Below, in pieces: positions 12,300-22,959 of a stretch of 64,000 nt of DNA (the stretch's first letter is position 1; each line of letters opens with the position of its first letter). The notes under the pieces were generated by a model, which saw only the letters and a program-made list of their open reading frames with translations, ran no database searches and was not told where the DNA came from. The stretch is from Massospora cicadina (Eukaryota; Entomophthoromycota; Entomophthoromycetes; Entomophthorales; Entomophthoraceae): assembly GCA_022478985.1 (NCBI GenBank), contig JAKSZP010017449.1:26562-90561 (forward strand), given 5' to 3'. A program made the translations under genes and the position numbers.

Positions 12300-14378
12300 T
12301 GCCTTGCGCTTGGAAGAATAGGGTAGGACTCCAAAAAAGGAAGTACTTGTTCACTGGGAGAGGGGCTTAGTCTAAAGATTGTGCGAACCTATTGTTAACA
12401 CTGCAGTTTAAACTAAAAGATGAAGGGCTTCATGGCTAAGATCCTGATCTTGAACCTATTATGTGAATTGTGGAATCGTGTTGCAGCCATATGGGAATGT
12501 TTTTGGCCTGTTTTAGGCCTTAAGTGGTGGCTGAGAGCTTGTTTTCGAGCCATGCAGCCATTATATATCTGTCCAAGGGCGTTAGACCATGAACAATGAG
12601 GGCGCACTTGATCAGGGTCAACAAAGAAAAACTCTTGGCATTTACCAACCACTGCCACACTAGGAATTACCTTTATATTGCAAGCCACCTCAGGGGAGGG
12701 ATAAATGATGCCCTTGCCAGGCGGGATCATTGGGTAGGAGCATAGTAGGAAGGGCATAAAAGTCTACTTGTGAGTACAGACTAAATTTTATTAATTCACG
12801 ATGGAATATAGCTTAAGTGATTCATAATCAATAGTTGTGGAAGGTTGGAAAACGTTCATGACATTTTCTCCAGGTGAGAACATGTGTGGTAAATTCAGAG
12901 AAATCCATGCGGAATAGCAACCTGAAGGGTGGCAGCATGGTCAGCATAGGCAGCTTCAGTGAATCCCACCTCAATATTGTGTCACTCCACAGATTTTTGA
13001 ATAATGGTAATGGTTGGGCATGTCTCTGAAATTTTTTCAAAGTATGAGAAGTGGCTTTCTGTTTAGTATTCTAAATTGTCATGTCCATAGTAGAGGCGAA
13101 TTGAATGGTAGAGGGTTGAGCGGGGTAGAGCTTTTTGCGCTCTAGTTTCTGTCCATTTCTTCTTATCATCTGCAATAATGCTGCTTCATGGGGATCAGCT
13201 TTAGGTATTTTTGGCTCTAGGGTTTTGCCATGTCTCAGTAGGCCCTTGGTGCGCTTATGCTTACTTTGAGCTGAAACTGCAAGTAAAAATTTTGAGTAGG
13301 TGGTGAGGGCAAGTCTTGTGCGGTTAAATGCCTGCGCGTGCAAATCTTGTGGTTATGGTGTTGCCTGGCGCTAGGTGGCAGTTGCTTGAGCAGCGCCAGT
13401 TTGGTTTGGCTTATTTAGATGAAAGTAACCTTCAGCCAATTAGTGGAAATAAAATTAATTCATCACATCCCTTTTGGTGCTTCTAGGGTGATTCGAATTT
13501 GGATGTGATTTAATGTGTTAAATACTTCAACTAATTGGAACATCGATAGTTTCAGCTTGAGATATGTTAGCGCCGACTTGATAAGTGCCGTTTTAGTGAT
13601 TTAAAAGGGAAAGATGAGATTAGAACTGGTGCAGAGCATTGAATTGCAATTCAGTACTTTCTCCACTGTTTGAATAGGAAGGGCCCAATTTAGTAATCTG
13701 CGAGCCAGATTAGTCAGCCAATCCACCATTATGGGTAATGATCTGATGATTAGTCCATTGGGAATTGCCTGACATGGCGTGATCTAAAAATTCACTTTTA
13801 GTTGCATGAGAGTTTGAAACATCCAGCTTAGCTGGTGAGGAGGGCGCCTGGAAGGGTTGAAAAGCATCTAATTGATCTGGCGCTACAAAACTGCCTGGGT
13901 GGTTTTCTCCATAGTAGGAGGGGGCCCAGCAGGTTGTTGATATGTAGGGCACACTGATTCCTTGGGCGAGCTAGATAAAGAGACACGATCTGGTAAGCTG
14001 ACGTTTGGTGAAGTGGCTGCATATTCAGAGGTGGGTATTTTGCAGCTGCTGCCTGAGAGCGGGTAAATTTGGCTGAAACTAAGGTTGGCAACCAAGGGCT
14101 CTTATGCTTAAGGGTTTTGGCTCGTCCAGTTGAGTCAAGGCGTACTATTGTGGGATATCCCGCCCTTATTGCTCTTAAATTTAGAATCATTCTAGTGGAG
14201 CTAAATTTCAAGATGGATTTGATTTTCAAAAAAGAATTGTTTGGAAGTGAAAAAGTTTTTTACCTCAGGTTTGTTAAAAAAGTGATTTTTCTAGTTTAAT
14301 ACCAACTTCTGAATTTCATATATTTATTGAGGAATTTTAGAAGAGTTAGCTTCTTTGCGCAACTTCGCCAGTTTATTT
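12300..14378 (-). pseudogene. LINE ORF1-like region (fragmented)
   Basis: Several minus-strand open pieces (14229-13828, 13343-13071, 13040-12828, 12757-12413) lie upstream of the endonuclease, where ORF1 (an RNA-binding nucleoprotein in LINEs) is expected. The piece at 12757-12413 has KCQEFFFVDPDQVRPHCSWS but no zinc knuckle. Plus-strand open pieces here are probably shadows. Assignment to ORF1 rests on position, not on a named domain. Confidence 0.45.
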
Positions 14379-15000
14379 TTATACTTCAAAAAGTGGGAAA
14401 GAGCAGGTCTTGTTTTCTGCGGAGTCTGTGGGCAACGTCTTGGACGTAGCCTTAACCTGAGGATCTGCACCCTCAATTTCCTTATTGAGACCCTCCCAAA
14501 GCTTAGAAAGGGTACCTTTATGGTTGTTGAGACTTTTCTGAATATTATTTAGCTTCAAATTGCTCTCAAAGTTCAAACCTTTGTTGACGTGCTTATCTCT
14601 AAAAATAGAAATTAGTTTAATATGTTTTTGCGGCATCTGATATGCCAGATTGCCATTTCTGAAAGGCTCATACATCTTCAACCAAAGTGGCGGCTTCTGG
14701 TCGTCCAGAGCACCATTTTTTAGTATTTCCATCCCTATAACCCTTTTTAGTAATAATGTTTTTTGGGGCATCTTGTTGGCTAGAGCGTTATTTGCATGGA
14801 TTTCTACCCTTATTGAAATATTTCTCAGATATTGGATTTGGCGGCAACATGTTGGCCAGAGCTCCATTTATAAGGATTTCCTTTCTCTTCAACATTGACA
14901 TAATTAATAGAATTAGATTTTGAGGCATCTGATTCGCCAAAATACCATTCTCAAAAATCTTTGCAATTGTGCCATCACCTTCAGCCCTTATCAAACACAA
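14379..15000 (-). pseudogene. Repeat-peptide segment at the 5' end of the LINE
   Basis: Overlapping minus-strand open pieces 15000-14788 and 14867-14379 encode five imperfect repeats of a motif like NGALANxMPPN. Examples are NGILANQMPQN, NGALANMLPPN, NALANKMPQK, NGALDDQKPP and NGNLAYQMPQK. The DNA cores start near 14923, 14842, 14767, 14692 and 14632, spaced 81, 75, 75 and 60 bp, all multiples of three. Spacing in whole codons suggests the repeats evolved as protein. After them comes a polar, Lys/Asn-rich tail. I do not recognise the family. Confidence 0.6.
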
Positions 15001-16333
15001 TGGGGAAGATTAGGGCAACGCGGCGGTCAGGCAACTCCTTGACCGTTGCAATTCCCATTTAAAAAGAGTTACCCTGGCATCAGCACTATGTTAACACGCC
15101 CTGCTACATTATGGGTTTATTATTTTCTCCTGAATTCACCTTTTTGGACAGACCCCAATACATCCTAGGCTCCTCAAATTCCTACATCCCACCATGTGTT
15201 GCAATCTCAAGGGTACTGGAAGGACGTCACCAACTTTATTATCATGGTGAAATTACAAATACAATGTGGAAAATTTTACACTGCTCATACAGGACAGGAG
15301 ATTGAGACAGCTAAATTCCAGAACAAGCGCTGCCCATGATGTGCTATGCTAAACAACAAAACTTACACTGCTTCCTTACTTTACCTCTCATTACCCCCTG
15401 TTAGAAAAAGTCTAAAAACTCAATTTCAAGCAGAACCCTGGGTTGGGCATCCAGTTCAAGACATAAAGCTTAACTACTTGCTTCCCAAATCCCAAACTCT
15501 GAAAATTATGGCGTTCAGCGTATTGATATGGATTATTATATTTTTACCCAGAGCCACTTTTTGACTCTCATCTGTGGTCAATGCCCCAAATTCTTACCCT
15601 TTTCTAAGTACACTTCAAGAAGGTCATATAACTTTTGCTATATTGCTAACTGCCAACAGATCTAACCATTCAGATACTTAGCTTTTGAGGATTAACCCCT
15701 TTCTTTTTCAATGCATCAATCCACCCCTTACTTCGCCTCAAGATCTTAGAAGATTAAGCGTAAACTTTTATAAAAAAGTGAGCTTCCCCTTGGGTTGGGA
15801 ATGCTAAACTAGGAAGAAAAACTTAGATAAAAAGAAATTTTTATAAATCATACTCCTGCCTTAACTTTCTTTTGAAATTAATGCAAATAAACATAACATA
15901 CCTCACATTAACTGCATCACCATTTTTAAGCAAAGTTAATATTTTTATCTATCAATTTTAAAGCTCTATATAGTGCTGTATTTGATTACCAGATACTTAA
16001 ACTAGCTTAGAAAATGCCTCCGCACATATGATATACAACAAGCAATTAGAAAGCTCATATCATGACTTCTTTATCTGAATTTATAACTGAACCTCCAACA
16101 TACAATGATGCTGATTTTCTTTATATAAAACCTTAGACAAGATAAATCTTATCTTACCAAAGTTTCAAAGTTGAACTTAAATAAATAGTATCATATAAGA
16201 AACATTAAAACATAGAAGTTTTGTGAATATTAGAATCAAGTCCAAGCCTGAGTTTGTTGATCTTGATAAGAGACTAGTTCTGGTCAAAACTTATAAGGTA
16301 AATATTCTCCTTTATATTGTATTATCATTTGTT
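15001..16333. other. AT-rich stretch without recognised genes
   Basis: Short plus-strand open pieces (15111-15305, 15346-15564) show no motif. From about 15770 the sequence is very AT-rich with stops in all frames. It is probably old repeat or intergenic DNA, and is the target into which B1 inserted. Confidence 0.6.
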
Positions 16334-17056
16334 TGATATATCTCAGACAATTACAAGTCCAATATTGCAATAAGAGTGATTTGGCTTATGATAAAGATGA
16401 AATTAGCCAAAAGACCCTGACCAATTCTCAGAGAAACCCCTCAAATTGGGACAATTCTTATCCATCCTATTTCAGCCAAATTTTCCATCTCTTAGGAATT
16501 GGGTTGTGCCAAAACTGTGACCAGAATTGGAGATAATGCCATGGCTCCTCCCTGGCCCCTCATCTATTCCATTCAAACGCTAAGGCTGAGACCACCCCCT
16601 TTTAAAGGGGTGCAGGGGGTCTCGCAAGGTGAAGAATTTTCTCACCCATTGATCAGGTTAAATATACTAAATCTTTGCTGAAAGGACTAGTCCTACACAA
16701 TATCAAACACCCATCAGTTGTTCCATTGAAGCAAAGAGAAATTGAAAAGCTCCAATATGATGAATTCCCATATTCCCATAATTTGGACATTACTATGCCA
16801 ATCTAAATTTTTAGCCTTGTCACAATTTAATACATAGAAAAGATATTATAATAGGTTTCTCTTTTTACCCCTTCGCCACAACAGATAAAACTATAAAGAT
16901 ACAACTTTTAAGTATCTATTTGTGTTTTGTTATTTTAAATATAGTTGTTCAAATAATCCCCTGATTTAAATTGTTAAATTTAGGCAAAAAGGCACCAGCT
17001 AGCATCTTTTTTTTAGTACTAGACCAGCTAGCATCTTCAACGCCTAAAATCTAACA
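16334..17056 (+). repeat. Left LTR of B1
   Basis: 723 bp including a 29-bp LINE-tail insertion and its duplication at 16994-17037. Ends TCTAACA. The following AGTGGGGATCTCTACAGGGG sits where the primer-binding site should be but differs from the TGGTGCTCACTAC found in B2 and C. Confidence 0.85.
16994..17037 (-). mobile_element. Micro-LINE insertion 2 with 15-bp target duplication
   Basis: ACCAGCTAGCATCTT occurs at 16994-17008 and 17023-17037, flanking only TTTTTTAGTACTAG (antisense tail). B1's right LTR has the uninterrupted site at 29224-29238 (ACCAGCGAGCATCTT), so the pre-insertion sequence is visible in the same window. The insertion therefore came after B1's LTRs were formed. Confidence 0.85.
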
Positions 17057-17129
17057 AGTGGGGATCTCTACAGGGGGTCTTGTACACCACAAAACGTTCA
17101 AAAAAATGAAGACTGTTGGGGGATTAACC

Positions 17130-18300
17130 CTTTTAGTCTCCCTGCTGAAATTGACCCTATGCTATCAATTATGGAACAACAGCTACCAGTGCTTTGTCTC
17201 GCCTTAGAAGGCTTAAGAGCACTCACTCAGCGCCCTGTTATAAAAACCCCTCTCAGAGATAAGTTTACCCCAGGTTAGAGCAGTATTGCCTCCTTCCTCT
17301 TCATTTATTAATCAGTTATGGAAGGTGCAACTGATCAGCAAAAAATTCGAAACATCCTTCCCTGCTTGAGCCGTGTGGCTCAGTAGATAATGGTTCCACA
17401 AATGGTCACCCTCAGCAACTGGCGGAGGTGAAGAAAGCCCTCATCATGGAGTTTAGGACCATGCAGAGCCTAAAAAGGAAAAAAACAGGCCTTTATGTGC
17501 CTTAGCCTAAAAACTTAAAAACACTTGCTACTTTTGTTTATGGTCCTATAATGAAGCCCAACCTCTGATGCTTGCAAATTTGCTCCCGCTCAATGACGCT
17601 ATTGCTGCTGTTTTGGCTGGATTGACGCCTCATTCCTCTTTGCCGATGCATATCTCTTATGACAAGCGTTCCTTCAAAAATATATGGAATATCAAGGAAG
17701 CTCTACTAGCGGTGGTTGACTTCTATGGACACAATAATATGTAAAGCACTATGAGGCCAGAATCTCTTATACCCTCCAGTCACTTCTATGGATGTTTCCC
17801 CTTTAAAATCTGCTTCTGAGAAGCTGCCACCACAATGTTCTCTTCCCCATGTGAGGAGATACAGAGGATACTAGCAATAATAAGTCAGCTCTCCCCTTCA
17901 TCTTCCTCTCCCAAAGCTCAGCCGTTGAAGTTAGTTATCACTTTGCTTTGCTCCCATCTTTTCTCAGAGCAGTCTTCCAAAGTTTCTGAAGTGTCGCGTC
18001 CACAAGAAGGCGGAACCTCTATCCCATTTCCATCTCTTCCAGCTTTACCTCGCCAAAAATTATGGCCATGGAGCAACCCAAATATGTCCCTTCCAAAGTT
18101 CAAGTTAAAACCATTAAAATTCAAACACCTTCCCCAAAAGTTAATACAGTGGAGGAGCAACCCCAGAACCTTTCCTGCCCTAAGGATTGCCCTGAACTAC
18201 CCCCAGTCCTAGGGGCCCTCTGATGTGCATTGAAACCCTCTCCAATGATGAATCTGAAGGGGTTTGTGAAGATGCCGGTCACTATGTTCTAGGAGCCCAC
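17130..18300 (+). pseudogene. Gag region of B1
   Basis: Frame-shifted Gag. Near 17380-17800 the reading suggests a capsid-like segment (alternating frames: MEFRTMQSLK, LPLNDAIAAVL, SSLPMHISYDKR). The best open piece, 17835-18212, is Ser/Pro/Lys-rich (SQLSPSSSSPKAQPLK), typical of a Gag linker. Near 18222-18300 the reading DESEGVCEDAG has a counterpart in B2 (DESEGSYEDVG, about 40700-40740). No zinc knuckle found. Confidence 0.6.
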
Positions 18301-18464
18301 AGGTGAAGTAGAAGATCCTGACAGGTTGGACCTGAAAAGAGTGGATATGGCTAGGGTACCCTGCATAAAATATCATTATCAGGTGCAGAGAGTCTTAAAG
18401 TTTATTGATACCGCCAGTGACGCTGACCAGCTCATTGCCACATTGATCTTATTTACACATAGTA

Positions 18465-19375
18465 GTGATTACACTGCAGTCTATCCGAGATAGATACTCT
18501 AAAACTACCAAAAGACTTGCTTCTACTCACTGGCTGAAGGAAGCCCTCGCTCTTTCCCTCTATTTAAGGGTAATTTTAACCAAAGTAGTTATTGTCAAAG
18601 GAGTACAAGTCTTTGCTATCCTTGACACCAGATCCCCTGTGACGTTGTATCATCAAAGCTTATAAACAATATTAAGCTGGCCTCTGATCTTAACTACTCA
18701 AGAATTTGTCACTGTTGGTCCAACCAACACTCGTTTTATTGGTGCCTATTCATCTTTATCCATCTGATTTGGGAAAAACCCTCCTCTTGGCCCCCATGGT
18801 GGCCTTAGTCAAGAATACCTATGACATGCTCATTGTTAACCAGTTTATACTCGTGTATAATGGGATTATCAATCTGAAGCAGATCTATCTCGCCCTGATT
18901 GACTACGAGGCTCCCCTATTTTTGGACCACAATGAGATTAATAAAAAAATACGCTTGCACGGTTGAGTATCCTTTCTCTGCCTTATCCCTATGCTACACG
19001 ATGGCAGGAAGGAATACCATGTTGCTGCCTGAATCAGTGGACGCCCTCTAGGATTTACTTTTTATGCAGGCGAAGAGGTGTTGATTAAAGCGGGTGAACA
19101 AAGGGTGATAACAAAGATTACCCTTCAAATCCACACAACTGCTTTCTGCATATAACTAGCATCTTTGGAATAAGTCCATAGAACCTTGAATATTGCGGGC
19201 ATCCTAGACCCAGCCTACCAAAGTCCTATCATTTATCTACTTGTGAACCTTAAAAGTAAGGGCATGGTCGTAAAGAAACACCATGAGATTGGGAAAGGTT
19301 TGCTAATCCCATTTAAGGAGATATACCAGGTCAACTGCATCAGTTCTATGTCAGATATGGGTCTACCTGCTGAGT
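18465..19375 (+). pseudogene. Aspartic protease region of B1
   Basis: The frame 18465-18665 contains VFAILDTRSPVTLYHQSL. This is the retropepsin active-site region with D-T-G-S changed to D-T-R-S (Gly to Arg, at 18624-18635), which should abolish activity. It matches ILDTGSKFNVISSRL of B2. Downstream pieces 18706-18966 and 19186-19377 are long, open and in the same region, with SPIIYLLVNLKSKGMVVKK ahead of the RT. They are probably the protease C-terminus and the protease-RT linker. Confidence 0.72.
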
Positions 19376-19379
19376 AATC

Positions 19380-20840
19380 GTTTTGTAAATTGCCTGACAT
19401 TCATATCTCTGATGATTTAAGCCCTGAAGAGCTTAATAAAGTTCAGAGTTTGTTGGAATCTTATAGCGATGTGCTCTTTAAAGCTGAGACCAACTTTGGT
19501 CATATGAAGTGTTGGAGTCATACCATCGACTTTACAGATGCTAGTACCATCCAATATAATATTTAACGTAAATCAAAAGTTTAGGAACAACAGACGAGGG
19601 CGGAGCTCAAACAGTACCAGACGCTGGGCTACTGGTACCTTTGAAAAGTCCCCAGATGTCCCCTTTTTTTCCTCATAAAAAGAAAAAAGGCGGTTATCAG
19701 GTTGTGATGGACTACAGCAGGATAGAAAAACCACAAAGAAGGATAGCTATCCTATTCCTCGCATTCTGTGACGCTCTAGCACGGCTCTCTGGATCTAAAT
19801 TCTTCTTGGCTATGGACTTATCCAGCGGCTATTTACAGAAGGATCTCTCTACATAAGATCAGGAAAAATGCGCTCTGATTTGCAGCGAATGCCTATTCCA
19901 GCCCACCCGACTACCTCAGTGGTTTTTCTTTGCTCCTGCAACTTCCCAGAGTGACATGGATCACATCTTGTAAGACTTCAAGTTAAGTTGCATCATCATC
20001 TATCTTGATGAAATTACTCTATTTTTAAGACCTTTAATTACCATCTTGCTCACATGAAAGAAGTCTTTTAAGGCGATTGTTATTTCAACATTTAATTAAA
20101 TCCTCCAAGTGCACTTTTTCCGGAAAAAGTTTGGTTTCCTTGGACACGCCATCTCACATGAAGGGATTAACCCCTCCAAGAAAAGGTTGAGGATATATTT
20201 AAAATGCTACTCCCAAAACCTTGCGCTATATCCAGGTATTCTTGGGTATAGAGAATTTAAACACCAATTTATCCTCAAGTTCGCCCAGATGATTGAGCCT
20301 CTTGTAAGGCCCTTGGCTAACAACGTCTCTTTTCATTGGAAACTGAACAAAAAGCCGCCTTTGAGACACCTTAGCAGTTGTTGAAAATGTGCCCTATCCT
20401 GCACCATTCTTGTTACTGTAAACCTTTTCTTCTATTTACTGATGCCTCTGACTACGCTGTTGGAACCATTCTGGCTCAATTGGATGAAAATGGTGTGGAT
20501 CATCCTATCTCCTGTGTCAGCAAGACGTTATACAAGGATGAACGCAATTAAAGTGTCACCAAAAGGAGTGCCTCGCGGTCCTAGTGGCTGTAGAATATTA
20601 CCACCCTTTTTTATATGGAACTTCCTTCACTGTAATCACTGACACGCCTCCTGAAGTGGCTACAAATTATGAAAGATCCCACTGGGCGGTAGCTCGCTGG
20701 GCCTTAAAGCTCCAACGCTATAATATGAAGATTGAGCACCGAGCTGAAACCCGCCATATAAAGGTTGATGCCTTTACTTGGCTGCCTATTCTTCACCTGA
20801 ATAAAAGTGAAGCTAAGAGCTGCACGACCTTATAATGACC
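19380..20840 (+). pseudogene. RT and RNase H of B1
   Basis: RT entry near 19590-19700. KKGGYQVVMDYSR and KFFLAMDLSSGYLQ follow in 19641-19856, then the catalytic box as YLDE at 20001-20012 (usual YLDD). FGFLGHAISHEGI (about 20130-20165) is the RT thumb. The RNase H domain begins near 20430 with LFTDASDYAVGTILAQLDENG and ends with HRAETRHIKVDAFTWLP at about 20737-20790, the H..G..N..AD..SR-like end motif. At least two frame changes and several stops. The substituted YxDD suggests decay rather than a functional variant. Confidence 0.85.
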
Positions 20841-20849
20841 TCTGACGCC

Positions 20850-22015
20850 TGAGAAGACGAGAATGAACCCGTCTGGAAGATGTTAAGCTGACACTCCTGC
20901 AACACCAAGAGGAAAGCGTGAAGTTGTATAATAAAGTAGGGGTGAATTGGTTGTATTATTTCCGACCTTCCACGTGGGTTCACGTGATCATGGAGGTCCA
21001 TTATTTTTTGTGTCACAGTGGAGTGCGTAAACCTATGAGCGGGTTCAGTATGGTACTACTGGGAGGAAATCATGGTGTCTAACATTGAAGTGCTAGATGC
21101 CTACCTGATCTGTATGAAGCAATCCAGCTACAGATTTAAGTATCAATACCAACTCACCACTCCCAAACAACTTTTTCATACAATAATCTTGGTTGTGGTA
21201 GGTCTGCTACCTCAGACTACCGGCAGAAATTACTATATCCTATTAGGCATTGATCAATTCACCAAATGGTTTATAGAAGTTGCTCTTCCTGCCAAACCAC
21301 CAAAGCTACTGCCACGCTTCTTAATCAACATATTTTCACCAGGAAGGGTTGTCCCTAGGTCCTACTGTGTGACAATGGGAGTAATTTCACCTTGTAGGTG
21401 GAAAAGCTTTTAGCTACTTCCATTGGGATTTAGCAACTTTTCTCGGCCCCTTAAAACTCTTCCACGAATGGTACTGTAGAAAGAGCGAATAAAACTCTGG
21501 TTTTCATATTATGAAAGATGGTCATCTAGACCCCCTAAACTGGTATCAATTCTTACCTAGTGCCCTCATGCCTACCATATCAGCTACTTTTGAGTCCTTA
21601 AAATGTCTCCCTTATGTATATTATATGGTTGGAATTCAGGAGTATAGTCCTGTTAGCAAAAGACGTCTTCTTTGTTGGGACAGATAATCATGGAAAAGCC
21701 CTGAAAAGATTTTCACAACGCATCATTCAGCTGCAGTCTAATGATATGACTTACTTAGCTAATATGGTAACCAAAGAAGGGGTAGCTGAAAATGAGCATA
21801 TAAAGCTCCTTCTTTCTTATAAGTGTTGGACTTGGTGTTGTATTATCACAATCAAATCACTCTCAGAAGTGAGAAGCTTAGGTCTATTTGGGAAGGCCAT
21901 TTTGTAGTCACTTATAAGCGAGGGGATGAGTTTCATCAAATCCCTTGCTACAGTAGTGACTTTCAACCGAGTTCATGGCCAGTTCTTGAGGCCTCATTCT
22001 CCCCCTAACACTCTT
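20850..22015 (+). pseudogene. Integrase of B1
   Basis: Open piece 21072-21413 holds the start of the catalytic core: VVVGLLPQTTGRNYYILLGI, then DQFTKWFIEVALP. The first catalytic Asp (normally before the GPLP-like stretch) reads Val. The second motif is visible as CDNGSNFT near 21368-21390 in another frame, and STNGTVERAN with the catalytic Glu near 21460-21490. An arginine- and lysine-rich tail continues to about 21910. The polypurine tract CTTGAAGGGG precedes the LTR at 22023. Confidence 0.78.
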
Positions 22016-22022
22016 GAAGGGG

Positions 22023-22508
22023 TGATACAGACAATTACAAGTATGATATTGTAATTAGAGTGATTTGGCCTATAATAAGGATGAAATTTTCAAAGTCTCT
22101 GGCTGATTCTTATTGCAACCCCTTATATTAGGGCAATTCTATTACATCCAATTTCAGACAAATCGTCCAGCTCCTAAGAAATTGGTTTGTGCCAGAAACA
22201 TGGCCAGATATGAAAATTATGCCAAGGATCCTCCTCAGCCCCTCAACTAGTCTGTACAAACGCTGAGGCAAAGACCACCCCCTTTTAAAGGGGTTGAGGG
22301 GATCTCACAAGGTGAATAATTTTCTCATTCATTAATCAGGCTAAAATTATTAACTCTTAACCAAACGGACTAGTCCTACCCAGTATCAACCCCCCATCAG
22401 TTGTTCCATTGAAACAAAATGAGACTCAAGAGCTCCAAAAGTTCGAATCCCCATTTTCCCTAATTTTGGACATTACTAAGCTAATTTAAAGTTTAGCCTC
22501 ACCATTAA
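22023..22508 (+). repeat. Right LTR of B1, proximal part
   Basis: Aligns with the left LTR from its start (ACAGACAATTACAAG) through CATCAGTTGTTCCATTGAA and TTTTGGACATTACTA. The LTR is broken at the target duplication CACCATTAA (22500-22508) by a SINE-like insertion and then by element C, and resumes at 29052. Confidence 0.85.
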
Positions 22509-22601
22509 GTACAAAAAAATATTTGGGTGGGTCATCCTTGGGACAAAAATACAACACTGAGAATTTTTCTAGCCAGTACAGGTTTTAAACTCAAAAGCTG
22601 C
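22509..22601 (-). mobile_element. SINE-like insertion, 3' part
   Basis: Together with 29001-29051 this makes about 144 bp flanked by exact 9-bp repeats CACCATTAA (22500-22508 and 29052-29060), absent from the left LTR, which has one related site. Read on the minus strand it runs from a tRNA-like head (see 29001-29051) through a B-box-like AGTTTAAAACC at 22593-22580 to a T-rich tail beside the duplication. AGTTTAAAACC differs from the canonical GGTTCGAAACC by changes that could include CG to TA. Split by element C at 22602. Confidence 0.6.
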
Positions 22602-22941
22602 TGTCAGGATTTCACCAAATTCTCCTGTCTCTGATAATTCTACTCCATCGATTCCCCTGGCATCATTGGAAGGGGAGCTTAATTTATCTAAATCTATCAA
22701 GGTTAATAAAAACGATCAGCCTCATCCTGATCAATTGATTGAAGATACGATCATACAGCAATTAATTAGCTCTGATAGATTATGAATTAGAACAAAACCT
22801 ATAAATATCCCATCCTTTCAATAATAAAAATTAGGTCAATTTATAACTTGTTTTTATTTAATTTATCGCTTTTTTGGAGAATCCATTTAAAGTAACTTCA
22901 AGAGAAAACTTTTCCTTTGGATGTGTAATTCAAAACTTCCA
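22602..22941 (+). repeat. Left LTR of element C
   Basis: 340 bp, TG...CA ends. Contains AATAAAAATTAGGTCA near 22822, a plausible polyadenylation context, also present at 28883 in the right LTR. Confidence 0.93.
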
Positions 22942-22944
22942 TAT

Positions 22945-22957
22945 TGGTGCTCACTAC
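22945..22957 (+). promoter_or_regulatory. Primer-binding site of element C
   Basis: TGGTGCTCACTAC starts three bases after the LTR end. TGG is complementary to the CCA end of a tRNA. The same sequence follows the B2 left LTR (39371-39383), and a changed form follows the A1 left LTR (32941-32953). The donor tRNA is not identified. Confidence 0.75.
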
Positions 22958-22959
22958 AG

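Larger units (their letters stand above)
6833..15000 (-). mobile_element. Long, decayed LINE (non-LTR retrotransposon)
   Basis: On the minus strand the order is an ORF1-like region (15000-12300), APE-type endonuclease (11830-11258), linker (10105-9088), RT (about 8990-8118), C-terminal region (8054-6900) and a short tail ending in AGTACTATAAAAGAAA (6860-6833). This is the usual LINE layout with EN before RT. The length of about 8.2 kb includes a roughly 1-kb block between endonuclease and linker (10130-11250) that I cannot place. The 5' end is not defined. I found no target duplication, consistent with age. The C-terminus is related to the LINE fragment at 55 kb. Confidence 0.75.

Noticed and set aside
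22438..22452. GTTCGAATCCCC looks like a tRNA T-arm
   Set aside because: It lies in the B1 right LTR, the left LTR has a diverged version, and no acceptor or anticodon stem can be folded around it.
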